A stretch of 64,000 nucleotides of DNA, taken from NCBI GenBank assembly GCA_934539585.1, contig CAKTCT010000010.1, forward strand, positions 13,565 to 77,564. Reading direction: 5' to 3'. A model generated the notes under the pieces. That model made no database searches. It saw only the letters and a program-made list of their open reading frames with translations, and was not told where the DNA came from. The position numbers and the translations under genes were made by a program. This document shows, in pieces, positions 1 through 7,216 of this stretch (position 1 is its first letter; each line of letters begins with the position of its first letter). The stretch is from an uncultured Oscillospiraceae bacterium. Lineage in GTDB: Bacteria > Bacillota > Clostridia > Oscillospirales > Ruminococcaceae.

Positions 1-40
1 AAGACCACCCTTTCTGTTCTGAATTGTCCCGTTTCCCGGG

Positions 41-80
41 AAAAAGAAACAGCCTCGGACACGATTGCATCCAAGGCTGT
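41..80 (-). terminator. Rho-independent terminator of the tRNA operon
   Basis: Read on the minus strand, an 11-bp stem (ACAGCCTTGGA pairing with TCCGAGGCTGT, one G-T pair) with a 10-nt loop is followed by a T-rich tract (TTTCTTTTT). It lies directly after the tRNA-Glu CCA end, so it closes the two-tRNA transcript. Confidence 0.85.
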
Positions 81-82
81 AA

Positions 83-157
83 TGGTGACCCGTGCGAGAA
101 TCGAACTCGCGATACCGCCGTGAAAGGGCGGTGTCTTAACCTCTTGACCAACGGGCC
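83..157 (-). tRNA. tRNA-Glu (anticodon TTC)
   Basis: The minus strand folds as a cloverleaf. The acceptor GGCCCGT pairs with ACGGGTC, the anticodon stem is CCGCC/GGCGG around loop CTTTCAC with anticodon TTC, and the T arm carries GTTCGATTC. The CCA end is encoded (83-85). It is the second gene of a two-tRNA operon, three bases downstream of tRNA-Met. Confidence 0.95.
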
Positions 158-159
158 TT

Positions 160-236
160 TGGTAGCGGCAAATGGACTTGAACCATCGACACTTCGGGTA
201 TGAACCGAATGCTCTAGCCAACTGAGCTATGCCGCC
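160..236 (-). tRNA. tRNA-Met (anticodon CAT), elongator type
   Basis: The minus strand folds as a cloverleaf with acceptor GGCGGCA/TGCCGCT, anticodon stem TTCGG/CCGAA around TTCATAC (anticodon CAT), T-arm GGTTCAAGTCC and an encoded CCA. The paired first acceptor position and the anticodon stem, which lacks the three G-C pairs of initiators, favour elongator Met. A CAT anticodon could also be modified to read Ile, which sequence alone cannot exclude, but the body resembles elongator Met. Confidence 0.92.
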
Positions 237-273
237 ATAGGTTGTCCCAGACTTATCTAGCGGAACAGAAACT

Positions 274-302
274 ATTTTATCATAACCCGCCGGAGTTGTC
301 AA
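274..302 (-). promoter_or_regulatory. Sigma-A type promoter for the tRNA operon
   Basis: On the minus strand a consensus -35 TTGACA (297-302) is separated by 17 bp from a -10 TAAAAT (274-279). The predicted start is about 30 bp upstream of tRNA-Met. It is one of the best sigma-A matches in the window, as expected for a stable-RNA promoter. Confidence 0.85.
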
Positions 303-361
303 TAGTTTTTTCCGAAAAAGTTCAAAATATTCCCGATTTCTTTTTCCCGGGACAAAGCTCC

Positions 362-937
362 CTATCCTTCCCGGAAAAACTCCACCCAATAGGCCCCCAG
401 GACCTGGCTGCACGGGATCCGGGCGGCTTTTTCCACGGTAAAATCCTCCTTGGGATAGACCCTCCGGGGCGCGGATGGAACGGCGGGGAGGGTCTTCCCC
501 TCGCTGACCCCATGGGCCCCCTCCGGCAAAAGCCAGCGGAAGGCGCAGTCGCAGAACTCCTTCCCGGCGGTAATGACCTCCGGGGGCCGCAGCTCCGGCG
601 GATTCCCCAGGAAAAAGCACCCGGCGTTGTCCTTTTCGGCAGGACAGCCGCCCCGGACGCCTACGGGGGTAAAGGCGATCTCCAGCAGCGCCGTCCGGAA
701 GGTCACGGTCCCGGCGGCCCGCTCAAAAGGCACCTCCGTCCAGAAGCCCAGGTTGAGCCAGCCCCGTTTGCCGTTCTTTTCCACGGCGGTGTTCAGCTCC
801 AGACAGCCGGTTTTTCCGTCCCGGATTTCCGCGTTGACCCGGAGCACCGGCCGCAGAGAGGAAAACCCCTCCGGCAGCAGGGCGCGGAGCCGGTCCTGCT
901 CCGCGCCGTAGGCCATGACGAACTGCTGAACCTTCAT
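362..937 (-). CDS. Conserved hypothetical protein, possibly acetoacetate-decarboxylase-like fold
   Basis: This encodes 191 residues with no signal peptide or membrane segment. It starts MKVQQFVMAYG behind a clear Shine-Dalgarno (AAAGGAG). It has a beta-rich pattern with a long conserved-looking stretch (LNTAVEKNGKRGWLNLGFW, residues about 48-66) and a Cys-containing central part. The general look recalls small acetoacetate decarboxylase-like proteins, but I see no catalytic lysine context that would settle this, so the function is unassigned. It lies 12 bp after rsmA on the same strand and probably shares its transcript. Confidence 0.75.
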   Translation of the reverse strand: MKVQQFVMAYGAEQDRLRALLPEGFSSLRPVLRVNAEIRDGKTGCLELNTAVEKNGKRGWLNLGFWTEVPFERAAGTVTFRTALLEIAFTPVGVRGGCPAEKDNAGCFFLGNPPELRPPEVITAGKEFCDCAFRWLLPEGAHGVSEGKTLPAVPSAPRRVYPKEDFTVEKAARIPCSQVLGAYWVEFFREG

Positions 938-949
938 AACGCGCTCCTT

Positions 950-1807
950 TCAGCACCCGGGAAACTGCCGGGACAGGGCGATGAACTCCTCCAGAGAAAG
1001 CTCCTCGGGCCGGGCGGCGGGCTTCAGCCCCGCGGCGGCGATGGCGGCGGCGGCGGTTTCCTTGGAGATTTCCAGGCCCTGGGACAGGGTGTTGCACAGG
1101 GTCTTCCGCCGCTGGCCGAAGGCGGCCCGGACCACCCGGAACAGCCGCCGCTCCTCCTCCCCTTCCAGGGGGAGCTTGTCCCGGACGTCCAGCCGCACCA
1201 CCATGGAGTCCACGTTGGGGGCGGGGTAAAAGCTCCCCCGGCTCACGGGGAACAGGACCCTGGGCTCGCTGTAATACCGCACCGCCGCCGTCACGGCCCC
1301 GCAGGCCCGGGAGGGCATGGGGGCGCAGAGCCGCTCCCCGGCCTCCTTCTGGACCATCACCGTAATGGCCCGGACCGGGAGCCGGCTTTCCAGCAGCGTC
1401 ATGAGGATGGGGGACGTGATGTAGTACGGCAGGTTGGCGCAGACCACCACCTCCATCCCCGCAAACTCCTGGGCCAGCAGAGCCGGGAGGTCGGTTTTCA
1501 GGATGTCCTGGTTGCGGACGACCACGTTGTCGTACTCCGCAAGGGTGTAGTCGAGGACCGGCAGCAGGCGGCTGTCCAGCTCCACCACCACCACTTTTTT
1601 GGCCCGGGCGGCCAGCTCGTTGGTCAGCACCCCGAAGCCCGCGCCGATCTCCAGCACGCCGGTCTCCGGGCCCACGCCGCCCAGCTCCGCGATCCTGGGG
1701 CAGACCGAGGGGTTCACGATAAAGTTCTGCCCCAAGGATTTGGAAAAGGTAAAGCCGAACCGGTCCATGATTTCCCGGATGGTGCCCAGATTGGTGAGGT
1801 TTTTCAC
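950..1807 (-). CDS. rsmA: 16S rRNA dimethyladenosine transferase RsmA (KsgA)
   Basis: RsmA dimethylates two adjacent adenines in the 3'-terminal hairpin of 16S rRNA, using S-adenosylmethionine, late in small-subunit assembly. The 285-residue length fits the family. Visible motifs are the N-terminal FGFTFSKSLGQNFIVN, the SAM-binding VLEIGAGFGVLTNELA (about 51-66) and the catalytic NLPYYIT (about 125-131). The start is a GTG with AAGGA upstream. It lies 12 bp after the polysaccharide deacetylase gene, so the two are probably cotranscribed. Confidence 0.95.
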   Translation of the reverse strand: MKNLTNLGTIREIMDRFGFTFSKSLGQNFIVNPSVCPRIAELGGVGPETGVLEIGAGFGVLTNELAARAKKVVVVELDSRLLPVLDYTLAEYDNVVVRNQDILKTDLPALLAQEFAGMEVVVCANLPYYITSPILMTLLESRLPVRAITVMVQKEAGERLCAPMPSRACGAVTAAVRYYSEPRVLFPVSRGSFYPAPNVDSMVVRLDVRDKLPLEGEEERRLFRVVRAAFGQRRKTLCNTLSQGLEISKETAAAAIAAAGLKPAARPEELSLEEFIALSRQFPGC

Positions 1808-1819
1808 ACGTTCACGTCC

Positions 1820-2713
1820 TTAACGGGACCCGCAGATCCCCAGTTTTTGAAAAAATTCCTGCCGGTCCGCCCCGTGGGGCCGGTTCCAGCGCTTCAGGCC
1901 GAAAAGGCTCTCCTTATCGGTGATGACGCTGACCCCTTCCTCGCAGGTCAGGGTCAGGGAAAAGCCCAGCTCCCGGGCCAGGTCCTCGGTCTCCCGGTTA
2001 TAGAAGCCGTAGGGGTAGACCAGGGCCGCCGGTTCCCTCCGCAGATGGTCCCGGCACTTTTCCTGGAGAAGGAGCAGGTCCTCGGAAAGGGCCCGGCGGT
2101 AGGCTTCCGGCGTCTCCCCGGGGCGTTTCTTCATCCCCTTGCGGCCCTCCAGGCTGTGGAGGGCGTAGGTATGGCTGGCGATCTCCACCAGCCCCGATTC
2201 CTCCAAGGCCCTGGCCTGGTCCCAGCTCAGATGGGAGTAGGAGAGCTGCCGGGGCACGTCGCCGGAGTAAAGGTCGGTGTACTCCCCCACAATGGCCGCC
2301 GCGGCACGGAAGCCGTACTGCCGGAGCAGCGGCAGGACCACCTGCTCCATGCTCTCAAAGCCGTCGTCAAAGGTGAGGAGCACCGGATGCTCCGGCAGGC
2401 TCCCCACGCCCCGGACCGCGTCAAAGACCTCCCGGGGCGTCACCCCGGTATAGCCCGCGTCCCGCAGGAACTGCAGGTCCCCCTCCAGCTCCGAGGCGGA
2501 GATGACATAGTCCCCCAGGCCGCCGGAACCGTCGGGAAGAACGTTGTGGTACATCACCGCCGGAAGGGCGGTCCCCTCCTGGGGAAGGGCCTGGACCTCC
2601 CGGTCCTTCCCAAAGGGCCTGGCGATCCAGCAGGCGGCCGCCGCCAGGACCGCCCCCAGAAGTCCGGCCAGGGCCCGGGGCAGAGGCGGACGAGGGTTTC
2701 GGGAGCCGTACAT
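1820..2713 (-). CDS. Membrane-anchored polysaccharide deacetylase (NodB domain)
   Basis: This is a carbohydrate esterase family 4-like protein that would remove acetyl groups from cell-wall or extracellular polysaccharide. An N-terminal hydrophobic segment (about residues 12-32) would export or anchor it. The NodB motifs are visible: LLTFDDGF with the metal/base Asp pair, and ASHTYALHSL with the metal-binding His. PYGFYN follows near residue 240. I chose the ATG at 2713 because GGGGAG lies 6 bases upstream of it, while the ATG at 2719 abuts the Shine-Dalgarno. It resembles the sporulation/cell-wall deacetylases of Clostridia. Its substrate cannot be told. Confidence 0.88.
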   Translation of the reverse strand: MYGSRNPRPPLPRALAGLLGAVLAAAACWIARPFGKDREVQALPQEGTALPAVMYHNVLPDGSGGLGDYVISASELEGDLQFLRDAGYTGVTPREVFDAVRGVGSLPEHPVLLTFDDGFESMEQVVLPLLRQYGFRAAAAIVGEYTDLYSGDVPRQLSYSHLSWDQARALEESGLVEIASHTYALHSLEGRKGMKKRPGETPEAYRRALSEDLLLLQEKCRDHLRREPAALVYPYGFYNRETEDLARELGFSLTLTCEEGVSVITDKESLFGLKRWNRPHGADRQEFFQKLGICGSR

Positions 2714-2783
2714 GGGCATCTCCCCGCTTTCGTTTTTTGCCAGTATATTCCGGCGGGGGAATTTTTATACGCCCGGTTCCTCT

Positions 2784-2812
2784 ATTGTAGCATATTCCCG
2801 GGGAAAAGACAA
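2784..2812 (-). promoter_or_regulatory. Candidate promoter for deacetylase-rsmA
   Basis: On the minus strand TTGTCT (2807-2812) and TACAAT (2784-2789) are spaced 17 bp apart, immediately after the stop codon of the AraC gene. This would start the deacetylase, rsmA and hypothetical-gene transcript. Confidence 0.6.
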
Positions 2813-2814
2813 CG

Positions 2815-3618
2815 TCACCGCCGGACCGAAGGGGCCGCCCCCATGACCTTTTTGTACACCCGGGAAAAGTAGCTGAGGCTCCCGAAGCCGCTGCGCTGGG
2901 CGCACTGGGTCAGGTTGTACTGGCCGCTGGCCAGAAGGCTCCGGGCGTTGTTGCAGCGGACGTAGTGGACGTACTCCACCAGGGTCTTCCCCGTGACCTC
3001 CTTGAAGGCGTGGCAGACATAGGACCGGCTGAAGGCCACGGAGGCGCAGATGTCCTCCACGGTAATGGCCTCGGCAAAGTGGCGGCGGATATAGGAAATG
3101 ACCGCCTTGACCACCTCCACCCGGCGGCCGCCGTCCCCTTCCCCGGCGGGCTCCGCCGTTTCCGGACAGTTCCGGCGGAGATAGACGAAAAGCCGCAGGA
3201 GCCGGGCCCGGACCTCCGCCCGGTAAAAGGGCCCCTGGGCCTGGAGCTCCTCCAGGATGCCCCGGAGCTGCTCCGCCGCCTCCGGGTCGGGGACAAAGGG
3301 GGAAACAGCGGTGGACGGCAGGTCCTGGCAGGCCGTCAGCTCCGGGGCCAGGATCAGGCAGGCGTACCGGCAGGTCCCCTTGGTGTAGAAGGTATGGAGG
3401 CGGTTGGGGTTGATCACCGCCAGCTCCCCGGCGTTCAGGGGGATGCGCCGGGTCTCGGAGACGGCGATGCCGCTGCCCTCCAGGCAGAAAAGCAGCTCCG
3501 TGGCCTCGTGCCAGTGGAGGTAGGTGTCGCACAGGTCGGCGTTCAGGGTATTGATAGAGCAATACATGGGCAGCATGGCATCCTCATAGACGTCGGCGTC
3601 GTATTCGTAATAGCTCAT
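2815..3618 (-). CDS. AraC-family transcriptional regulator (cupin sensor plus HTH)
   Basis: This 267-residue regulator has an N-terminal cupin-like sensor (HWHEATELLFCLEGSG, then NAGELAVINPNRLHTF) and a C-terminal pair of helix-turn-helix motifs (ITVEDICASVAFSRSYVCHAF and the region ending YFSRVYKKVMGAAP). The start is the ATG at 3618 behind GGAGGGAGGG. Longer in-frame starts upstream lack a ribosome binding site. It is divergent from the isomerase/oxidoreductase operon beginning at 3779, so it most likely controls that operon in response to its sugar. Confidence 0.9.
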   Translation of the reverse strand: MSYYEYDADVYEDAMLPMYCSINTLNADLCDTYLHWHEATELLFCLEGSGIAVSETRRIPLNAGELAVINPNRLHTFYTKGTCRYACLILAPELTACQDLPSTAVSPFVPDPEAAEQLRGILEELQAQGPFYRAEVRARLLRLFVYLRRNCPETAEPAGEGDGGRRVEVVKAVISYIRRHFAEAITVEDICASVAFSRSYVCHAFKEVTGKTLVEYVHYVRCNNARSLLASGQYNLTQCAQRSGFGSLSYFSRVYKKVMGAAPSVRR

Positions 3619-3643
3619 GGAAAACCCTCCCTCCTTCTCTTTC

Positions 3644-3672
3644 ATTGTATCATAAAAATCCATCCCGTTCCA
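3644..3672 (-). promoter_or_regulatory. Candidate promoter for the AraC gene
   Basis: On the minus strand TGGAAC (3667-3672) lies 17 bp from TACAAT (3644-3649), and the -10 ends about 26 bp upstream of the start codon. The -35 is weak, which is common for activator-dependent or autoregulated promoters. A near-palindrome centred on ACGATCGT (3687-3694) lies between this and the divergent promoter. Confidence 0.45.
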
Positions 3673-3717
3673 CCCCTTCTTGTGCACGATCGTACAAACT
3701 TCCCGCCGGTTTCTGCC

Positions 3718-3747
3718 TTTACTTTCCCGGTCCTTCCTTGCTAAAAT
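3718..3747 (+). promoter_or_regulatory. Candidate promoter for the 3.8-6.6 kb sugar operon
   Basis: TTTACT (3718-3723) and TAAAAT (3742-3747) are 18 bp apart, about 31 bp before the GTG start at 3779. The poor -35 suits activation by the divergent AraC regulator. The near-palindrome around 3687-3694 is a possible operator. Confidence 0.45.
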
Positions 3748-3778
3748 GGAGATAGAACCTGAAAGGAGGAATTTCATC

Positions 3779-4633
3779 GTGTACGATTTTTCTATCGGCG
3801 TTGTTCTGGACTGCTTTCCCATGGACACCCGGGACGCCCTGAAGCAGGCGGCGGCCCTGGGCCTCGACGGCATCCAGGTTTATGCCATTGAGGGCCCCAT
3901 CTCCCCGGAAATGACCCCCGCCGCCCGCCGGGAGTTCCGGGACCTGGTAAGCTCCCACGGCCTGACCATCTCCGCCCTCTGCGGCGACCTGGGCCACGGC
4001 TTTTTTGACCCCGCCCAGAACCCCGGAAACATCGAGCGCTCCAAGCGAATCCTGGACCTTGCCAAGGACCTGGGCGTGGACATCGTCACCACCCACATCG
4101 GCGTGGTCCCCGCCGACCCGGCCCACCCCCGGTACGCCATCATGCAGGACGCCTGCGGCCAGCTGGCGGAGTACGCCGACCAGCTGGGCTCCCACTTCGC
4201 CGTGGAGACCGGCCCGGAGCCTGCCGTCGTCCTCCGGGACTTCTTAGACAGCCTCCACTCCACCGGCGTGGCGGTGAACATGGACCCGGCCAACCTGGCC
4301 ATGGCCTTCCGGGACAGCGCCGCAGACAACGTCCGCGTCCTGCAGAAGTACATCGTCCACACCCACGCCAAGGACGGCGTGCTGATCAAGCCCTGCGACC
4401 CGGAGATCGCCTACGGCATCCGCCAGCCCGAGGAGCCCTATTACGAGGAGGACTACTGTCTGGAGGTCCCCCTGGGGAAAGGCGACGTCTGCTGGCCCGA
4501 TTACCTGAAGGCATTAAACGACATCGGCTATCACGGCTTCCTCACCATTGAACGGGAGACCGGGGAGGACCCCGCCGGGGACATCCGGCTGGCGGCTGAT
4601 TTTCTGCGGCAATATGTCCGGCAGCCCCGCTGA
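3779..4633 (+). CDS. Sugar phosphate isomerase/epimerase (TIM barrel, AP-endonuclease 2 family)
   Basis: The predicted 284-residue TIM-barrel enzyme isomerises or epimerises a sugar or sugar acid with a divalent metal. Likely metal and substrate residues sit in VETGPEP, VNMDPANLAM, HTHAKDG and TIERETG, in the usual order along the barrel. The start is the GTG at 3779, which has GAAAGGAGG 9 bases upstream; the in-frame ATG at 3746 lies before the Shine-Dalgarno. It is followed 33 bp later by a Gfo/Idh/MocA dehydrogenase and then a second isomerase, an arrangement seen in inositol-like and keto-sugar catabolism. The exact substrate is unknown. Confidence 0.85.
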   Translation: MYDFSIGVVLDCFPMDTRDALKQAAALGLDGIQVYAIEGPISPEMTPAARREFRDLVSSHGLTISALCGDLGHGFFDPAQNPGNIERSKRILDLAKDLGVDIVTTHIGVVPADPAHPRYAIMQDACGQLAEYADQLGSHFAVETGPEPAVVLRDFLDSLHSTGVAVNMDPANLAMAFRDSAADNVRVLQKYIVHTHAKDGVLIKPCDPEIAYGIRQPEEPYYEEDYCLEVPLGKGDVCWPDYLKALNDIGYHGFLTIERETGEDPAGDIRLAADFLRQYVRQPR

Positions 4634-4666
4634 CCGGCCGAAAATTTTATCAAGGAGGACCCTGTT

Positions 4667-5737
4667 ATGAGCAAACTGAAAGTCGCCGTCATCGGCGTTG
4701 GCAACATCTCGGAGTGCCACATCGAAGCCTACAAAAAGAACCCCAACGTGGAGCTTTACGCCTTTTGCGACATCAACAAGGAGCGTCTGGAGCAAAAAGG
4801 TGCCTACTATGGCGTGACCCGGCTGTACACCAGCGAAAAGGAAATGCTGGAAGCTCTGCCGGAGCTGGACGCCGTCAGCGTCTGCACCTGGAACAACCAG
4901 CACGCCCCCTGCACCATCATGGCCCTGGAAGCCGGGAAGAACGTCCTCTGTGAAAAGCCCATGGCCACCTCCGCCGCCGAGGCGGAAACCATGCTGGATG
5001 CCGCTAAAAAGGCCGGGAAGCACCTGCAGATCGGCTTTGTCTGCCGCTTCGGCGAGGACTGCAAGGTGGTGGAGGACCTCCGGGACAACGGCTTCTTCGG
5101 GGACCTCTACTACGCCAAGGCCAACTACCTCCGCCGCCACGGCAATCCCCAGGGCTGGTTCTGCAACAAGAAATACTCCTCCGGCGGGCCCCTCATCGAC
5201 CTGGGGGTCCACGTCATCGACCTGACCCGGTTCCTCATGGGCAACCCCAAGCCCGTTTCCGTCTACGCCGGGACCTTTGACAAGCTGAAAGACCGCCCGG
5301 GCTGCAAGGACGCCCTGGGCTACTGCGCCAGCGTCCCCGAAGGGGAGAAGAACATCTTCGACGTGGAGGACCTGGCCGTGGCCCTGGTCCGCTACGACAA
5401 CGGCGCCATGCTGGAGGTGGAGACCTCATACAGCCTGAACATCAAGGAGGACTATTACAGCCAGGAGCTTTTCGGCACCAAGGGCGGCGTGAAGATGTCC
5501 CCCGGCCTGGAGTTCTACACCGAGGTCAACGGCTACATGGCCAACATGCACCTGGCCAACGAGGCCCAGTACATTGACGACTCCCACATGTTCGACGACG
5601 AGATCAACCACTTTGTGGACTGCGTCCAGAACGGCGTTCCCTGCCGGGCCCCCGCCGAGGACGGCGTGCAGATCATGAAGATTCTGGACGGCATTTACGA
5701 ATCCGCCCGGACCGGCCACGAAGTCATTCTGAAGTAA
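4667..5737 (+). CDS. Gfo/Idh/MocA family NAD(P)-dependent oxidoreductase
   Basis: This 356-residue dehydrogenase has an N-terminal Rossmann fold (KVAVIGVGNISECHIEAY), the family EKP motif (NVLCEKPMA, about residue 97) and a C-terminal alpha/beta domain with GVHVIDLTRFLMGNP. Members oxidise hydroxyls of sugars or inositols with NAD(P). AAGGAGG precedes the ATG. It sits between two isomerase/epimerase genes with gaps of 33 and 11 bp, so the three form one operon. An oxidoreductase with two such barrels fits a 3-keto-sugar or inositol-type route, which is inference from context only. Confidence 0.88.
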   Translation: MSKLKVAVIGVGNISECHIEAYKKNPNVELYAFCDINKERLEQKGAYYGVTRLYTSEKEMLEALPELDAVSVCTWNNQHAPCTIMALEAGKNVLCEKPMATSAAEAETMLDAAKKAGKHLQIGFVCRFGEDCKVVEDLRDNGFFGDLYYAKANYLRRHGNPQGWFCNKKYSSGGPLIDLGVHVIDLTRFLMGNPKPVSVYAGTFDKLKDRPGCKDALGYCASVPEGEKNIFDVEDLAVALVRYDNGAMLEVETSYSLNIKEDYYSQELFGTKGGVKMSPGLEFYTEVNGYMANMHLANEAQYIDDSHMFDDEINHFVDCVQNGVPCRAPAEDGVQIMKILDGIYESARTGHEVILK

Positions 5738-5748
5738 GGAGGGTCCCT

Positions 5749-6627
5749 ATGCGGTTTGCTCTGAGCACGTACAGTCTGAGCGCCTACGCCGAACGCGGCG
5801 TCCTCTCCCAGCTGGGGGCCATCGGAAAGGCCAGGGAGCTGGGCTTCGAGGCCGTGGAGATCTGCGAAATCTGGCCCCACGACGGCTCCGACCGCCTGGA
5901 CTACGCCAAGCGCCTCCGGGAGGAGTGCGAGCGGCTCTCCATGCCGGTGGCTTCCTATGTCACCGGGGCGGATTTCCTCACCTGCCAGGACCTGCCCAGG
6001 GAACTGGACCGGGTCTTCCGGGAGGTGGAAATCGCAAAGCTCTTAGGCGCGCCCAAAATGCGCCACGACGCCGCCCCGGAGCAGCCCTGGGGGCCCCAGG
6101 GCCCCATGAGCTTCGACGACTGCCTTCCCCGGCTGGCCGTGGCCTGCCGGCAGGTAACGGAATTCGCCCAGGAGCTGGGGGTCCGGACCATGGTGGAGAA
6201 CCACGGCCAGTTCTGCCAGGACAGCGACCGGGTGGAGAAGCTGGTCAACGCCGTGAATCACCAGAATTTCGGCCTGCTCTGCGACATCGGCAACTTTGTG
6301 GACGCCGACGAGGACCCGGCCAAGGCCTGCGGCCGCATCGCCCCCTACGTCATCCACGTCCATGTGAAGGACATGCACCTGAAGCCCGGCACCGAGCCCT
6401 ACCCCGGCGACGGCTACTACCCCACCCGGGGCCGGAACTGGGGCCGTGGGGCCATTGTGGGCCAGGGCAACGTCCCGGTGCGCCAGTGCCTGTCCATTCT
6501 CCGGACCGCCGGATACGACGGCGACGTCGTCATGGAGTTTGAGGGCCTGGAGGACCCGGCCTTCGCCTGCAAGGTGGGCCTTGACTATCTCCAGCGGTAC
6601 CGCCGGGTCTCGGAAATCGAGTATTAA
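5749..6627 (+). CDS. Sugar phosphate isomerase/epimerase (TIM barrel)
   Basis: This 292-residue barrel of the same broad family as the gene at 3779 is clearly divergent from it in sequence. Likely metal or substrate ligands are in VEICEIWPHDG, VENHGQ, LLCDIGNF, HVHVKDMHL and VVMEFEG. It starts at an ATG with AAGGAGGG upstream, 11 bp after the oxidoreductase stop. It is the last gene of the operon and is followed by a strong hairpin at 6646-6683. Having two different barrels around one dehydrogenase suggests successive steps on one sugar. Confidence 0.85.
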   Translation: MRFALSTYSLSAYAERGVLSQLGAIGKARELGFEAVEICEIWPHDGSDRLDYAKRLREECERLSMPVASYVTGADFLTCQDLPRELDRVFREVEIAKLLGAPKMRHDAAPEQPWGPQGPMSFDDCLPRLAVACRQVTEFAQELGVRTMVENHGQFCQDSDRVEKLVNAVNHQNFGLLCDIGNFVDADEDPAKACGRIAPYVIHVHVKDMHLKPGTEPYPGDGYYPTRGRNWGRGAIVGQGNVPVRQCLSILRTAGYDGDVVMEFEGLEDPAFACKVGLDYLQRYRRVSEIEY

Positions 6628-6642
6628 CGGCTTCTGCAAGCG

Positions 6643-6683
6643 AAAAACACGGAGGGTTTCCCAAAATGGAGGCCCTCCGTGTT
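6643..6683. terminator. Terminator hairpin between convergent operons
   Basis: An 11-bp perfect stem (AACACGGAGGG, 6646-6656, pairing with 6673-6683) has a 16-nt loop. On the minus strand it is followed by a T run, so it is a good intrinsic terminator for the leftward GH109/aldolase operon. On the plus strand the T tract is weaker, but the hairpin also lies just after the rightward operon. Confidence 0.75.
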
Positions 6684-6736
6684 CCAATTTCTGACAGTTT
6701 TTCCCAAAAAGCGGCGAATTTGTCACTTTTTGCACC

Positions 6737-6765
6737 TTGCCCGGCGGGAAAGGAACCGCTATAAT
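6737..6765 (+). promoter_or_regulatory. Candidate plus-strand promoter pointing antisense into the GH109-like gene
   Basis: TTGCCC (6737-6742) and a perfect TATAAT (6760-6765) are separated by exactly 17 bp. No plausible rightward gene follows, because the sequence to the right is the antisense of the relic repeats and the GH109-like gene. If active, it would make an antisense transcript. It could also be a remnant of a lost rightward gene. Confidence 0.4.
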
Positions 6766-6778
6766 GGAAGGGAGAACC

Positions 6779-6997
6779 TTATTTCAGGTCCTCAAATTCC
6801 TCGGGATAAATCCCTTCCAGGGTATACCAGGAGGGAACGTCCGGCTCCCGCTCCAGCCAGCGGCCGTTGGTGAAATCGGGAATCGGCACCGGCGCGCCGC
6901 CCATGGCCGCGGAATCCTCGCTCAGACAGCCGATGGCCATCCAGGACGCGGCGGAACCGTCGGGATTTTTCCGACCCCCGCCACGGAACGAAGGGCT
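6779..6997 (-). pseudogene. Relic of a GH109-like gene 3' end, copy 1
   Basis: The minus strand encodes the last 57 codons of the GH109-like protein plus its stop (6779-6781), preceded by about 15 codons only distantly like the parent. Against the intact gene the 57 shared codons differ at six bases, five of them synonymous and one giving Gln to Glu. There is no start codon with a ribosome binding site. It is the outermost copy of a tandem series with a 219-bp period and sits next to the operon terminator. Confidence 0.8.
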
Positions 6998-7216
6998 TTA
7001 TTTCAGGTCCTCAAATTCCTCGGGATAAATCCCTTCCAGGGTGTACCAGGAGGGAACATCCGGCTCCCGCTGCAGCCAGCGGCCGTTGGTGAAATCGGGG
7101 ATGGGCACCGGCGCACCGCCCATGGCCGCGGAATCCTCGCTCAGACAGCCGATGGCCATCCAGGACGCGGCGGAAACGTCGGGATTTTCCCGGTCCCCGC
7201 CACGAAACAGAGGGCT
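6998..7216 (-). pseudogene. Relic of a GH109-like gene 3' end, copy 2
   Basis: This is a second tandem relic, directly after the stop codon of the intact gene and in the same reading frame (219 bp is 73 codons). Its 57 shared codons differ from the intact gene at eight bases, all synonymous. The upstream codons (read as GGDRENPDVSAASWMAIG) look like a paralogue rather than random DNA. No start or Shine-Dalgarno is visible, so it would be translated only if ribosomes read through the TAA at 7217-7219. Confidence 0.8.

Noticed and set aside
242..2872. Plus-strand open frame of 876 codons
   Set aside because: It is the antisense of the hypothetical gene, rsmA, the deacetylase and the 3' end of the AraC gene, Pro/Gly/Arg-rich as expected for a GC-rich shadow, with no ribosome binding site.
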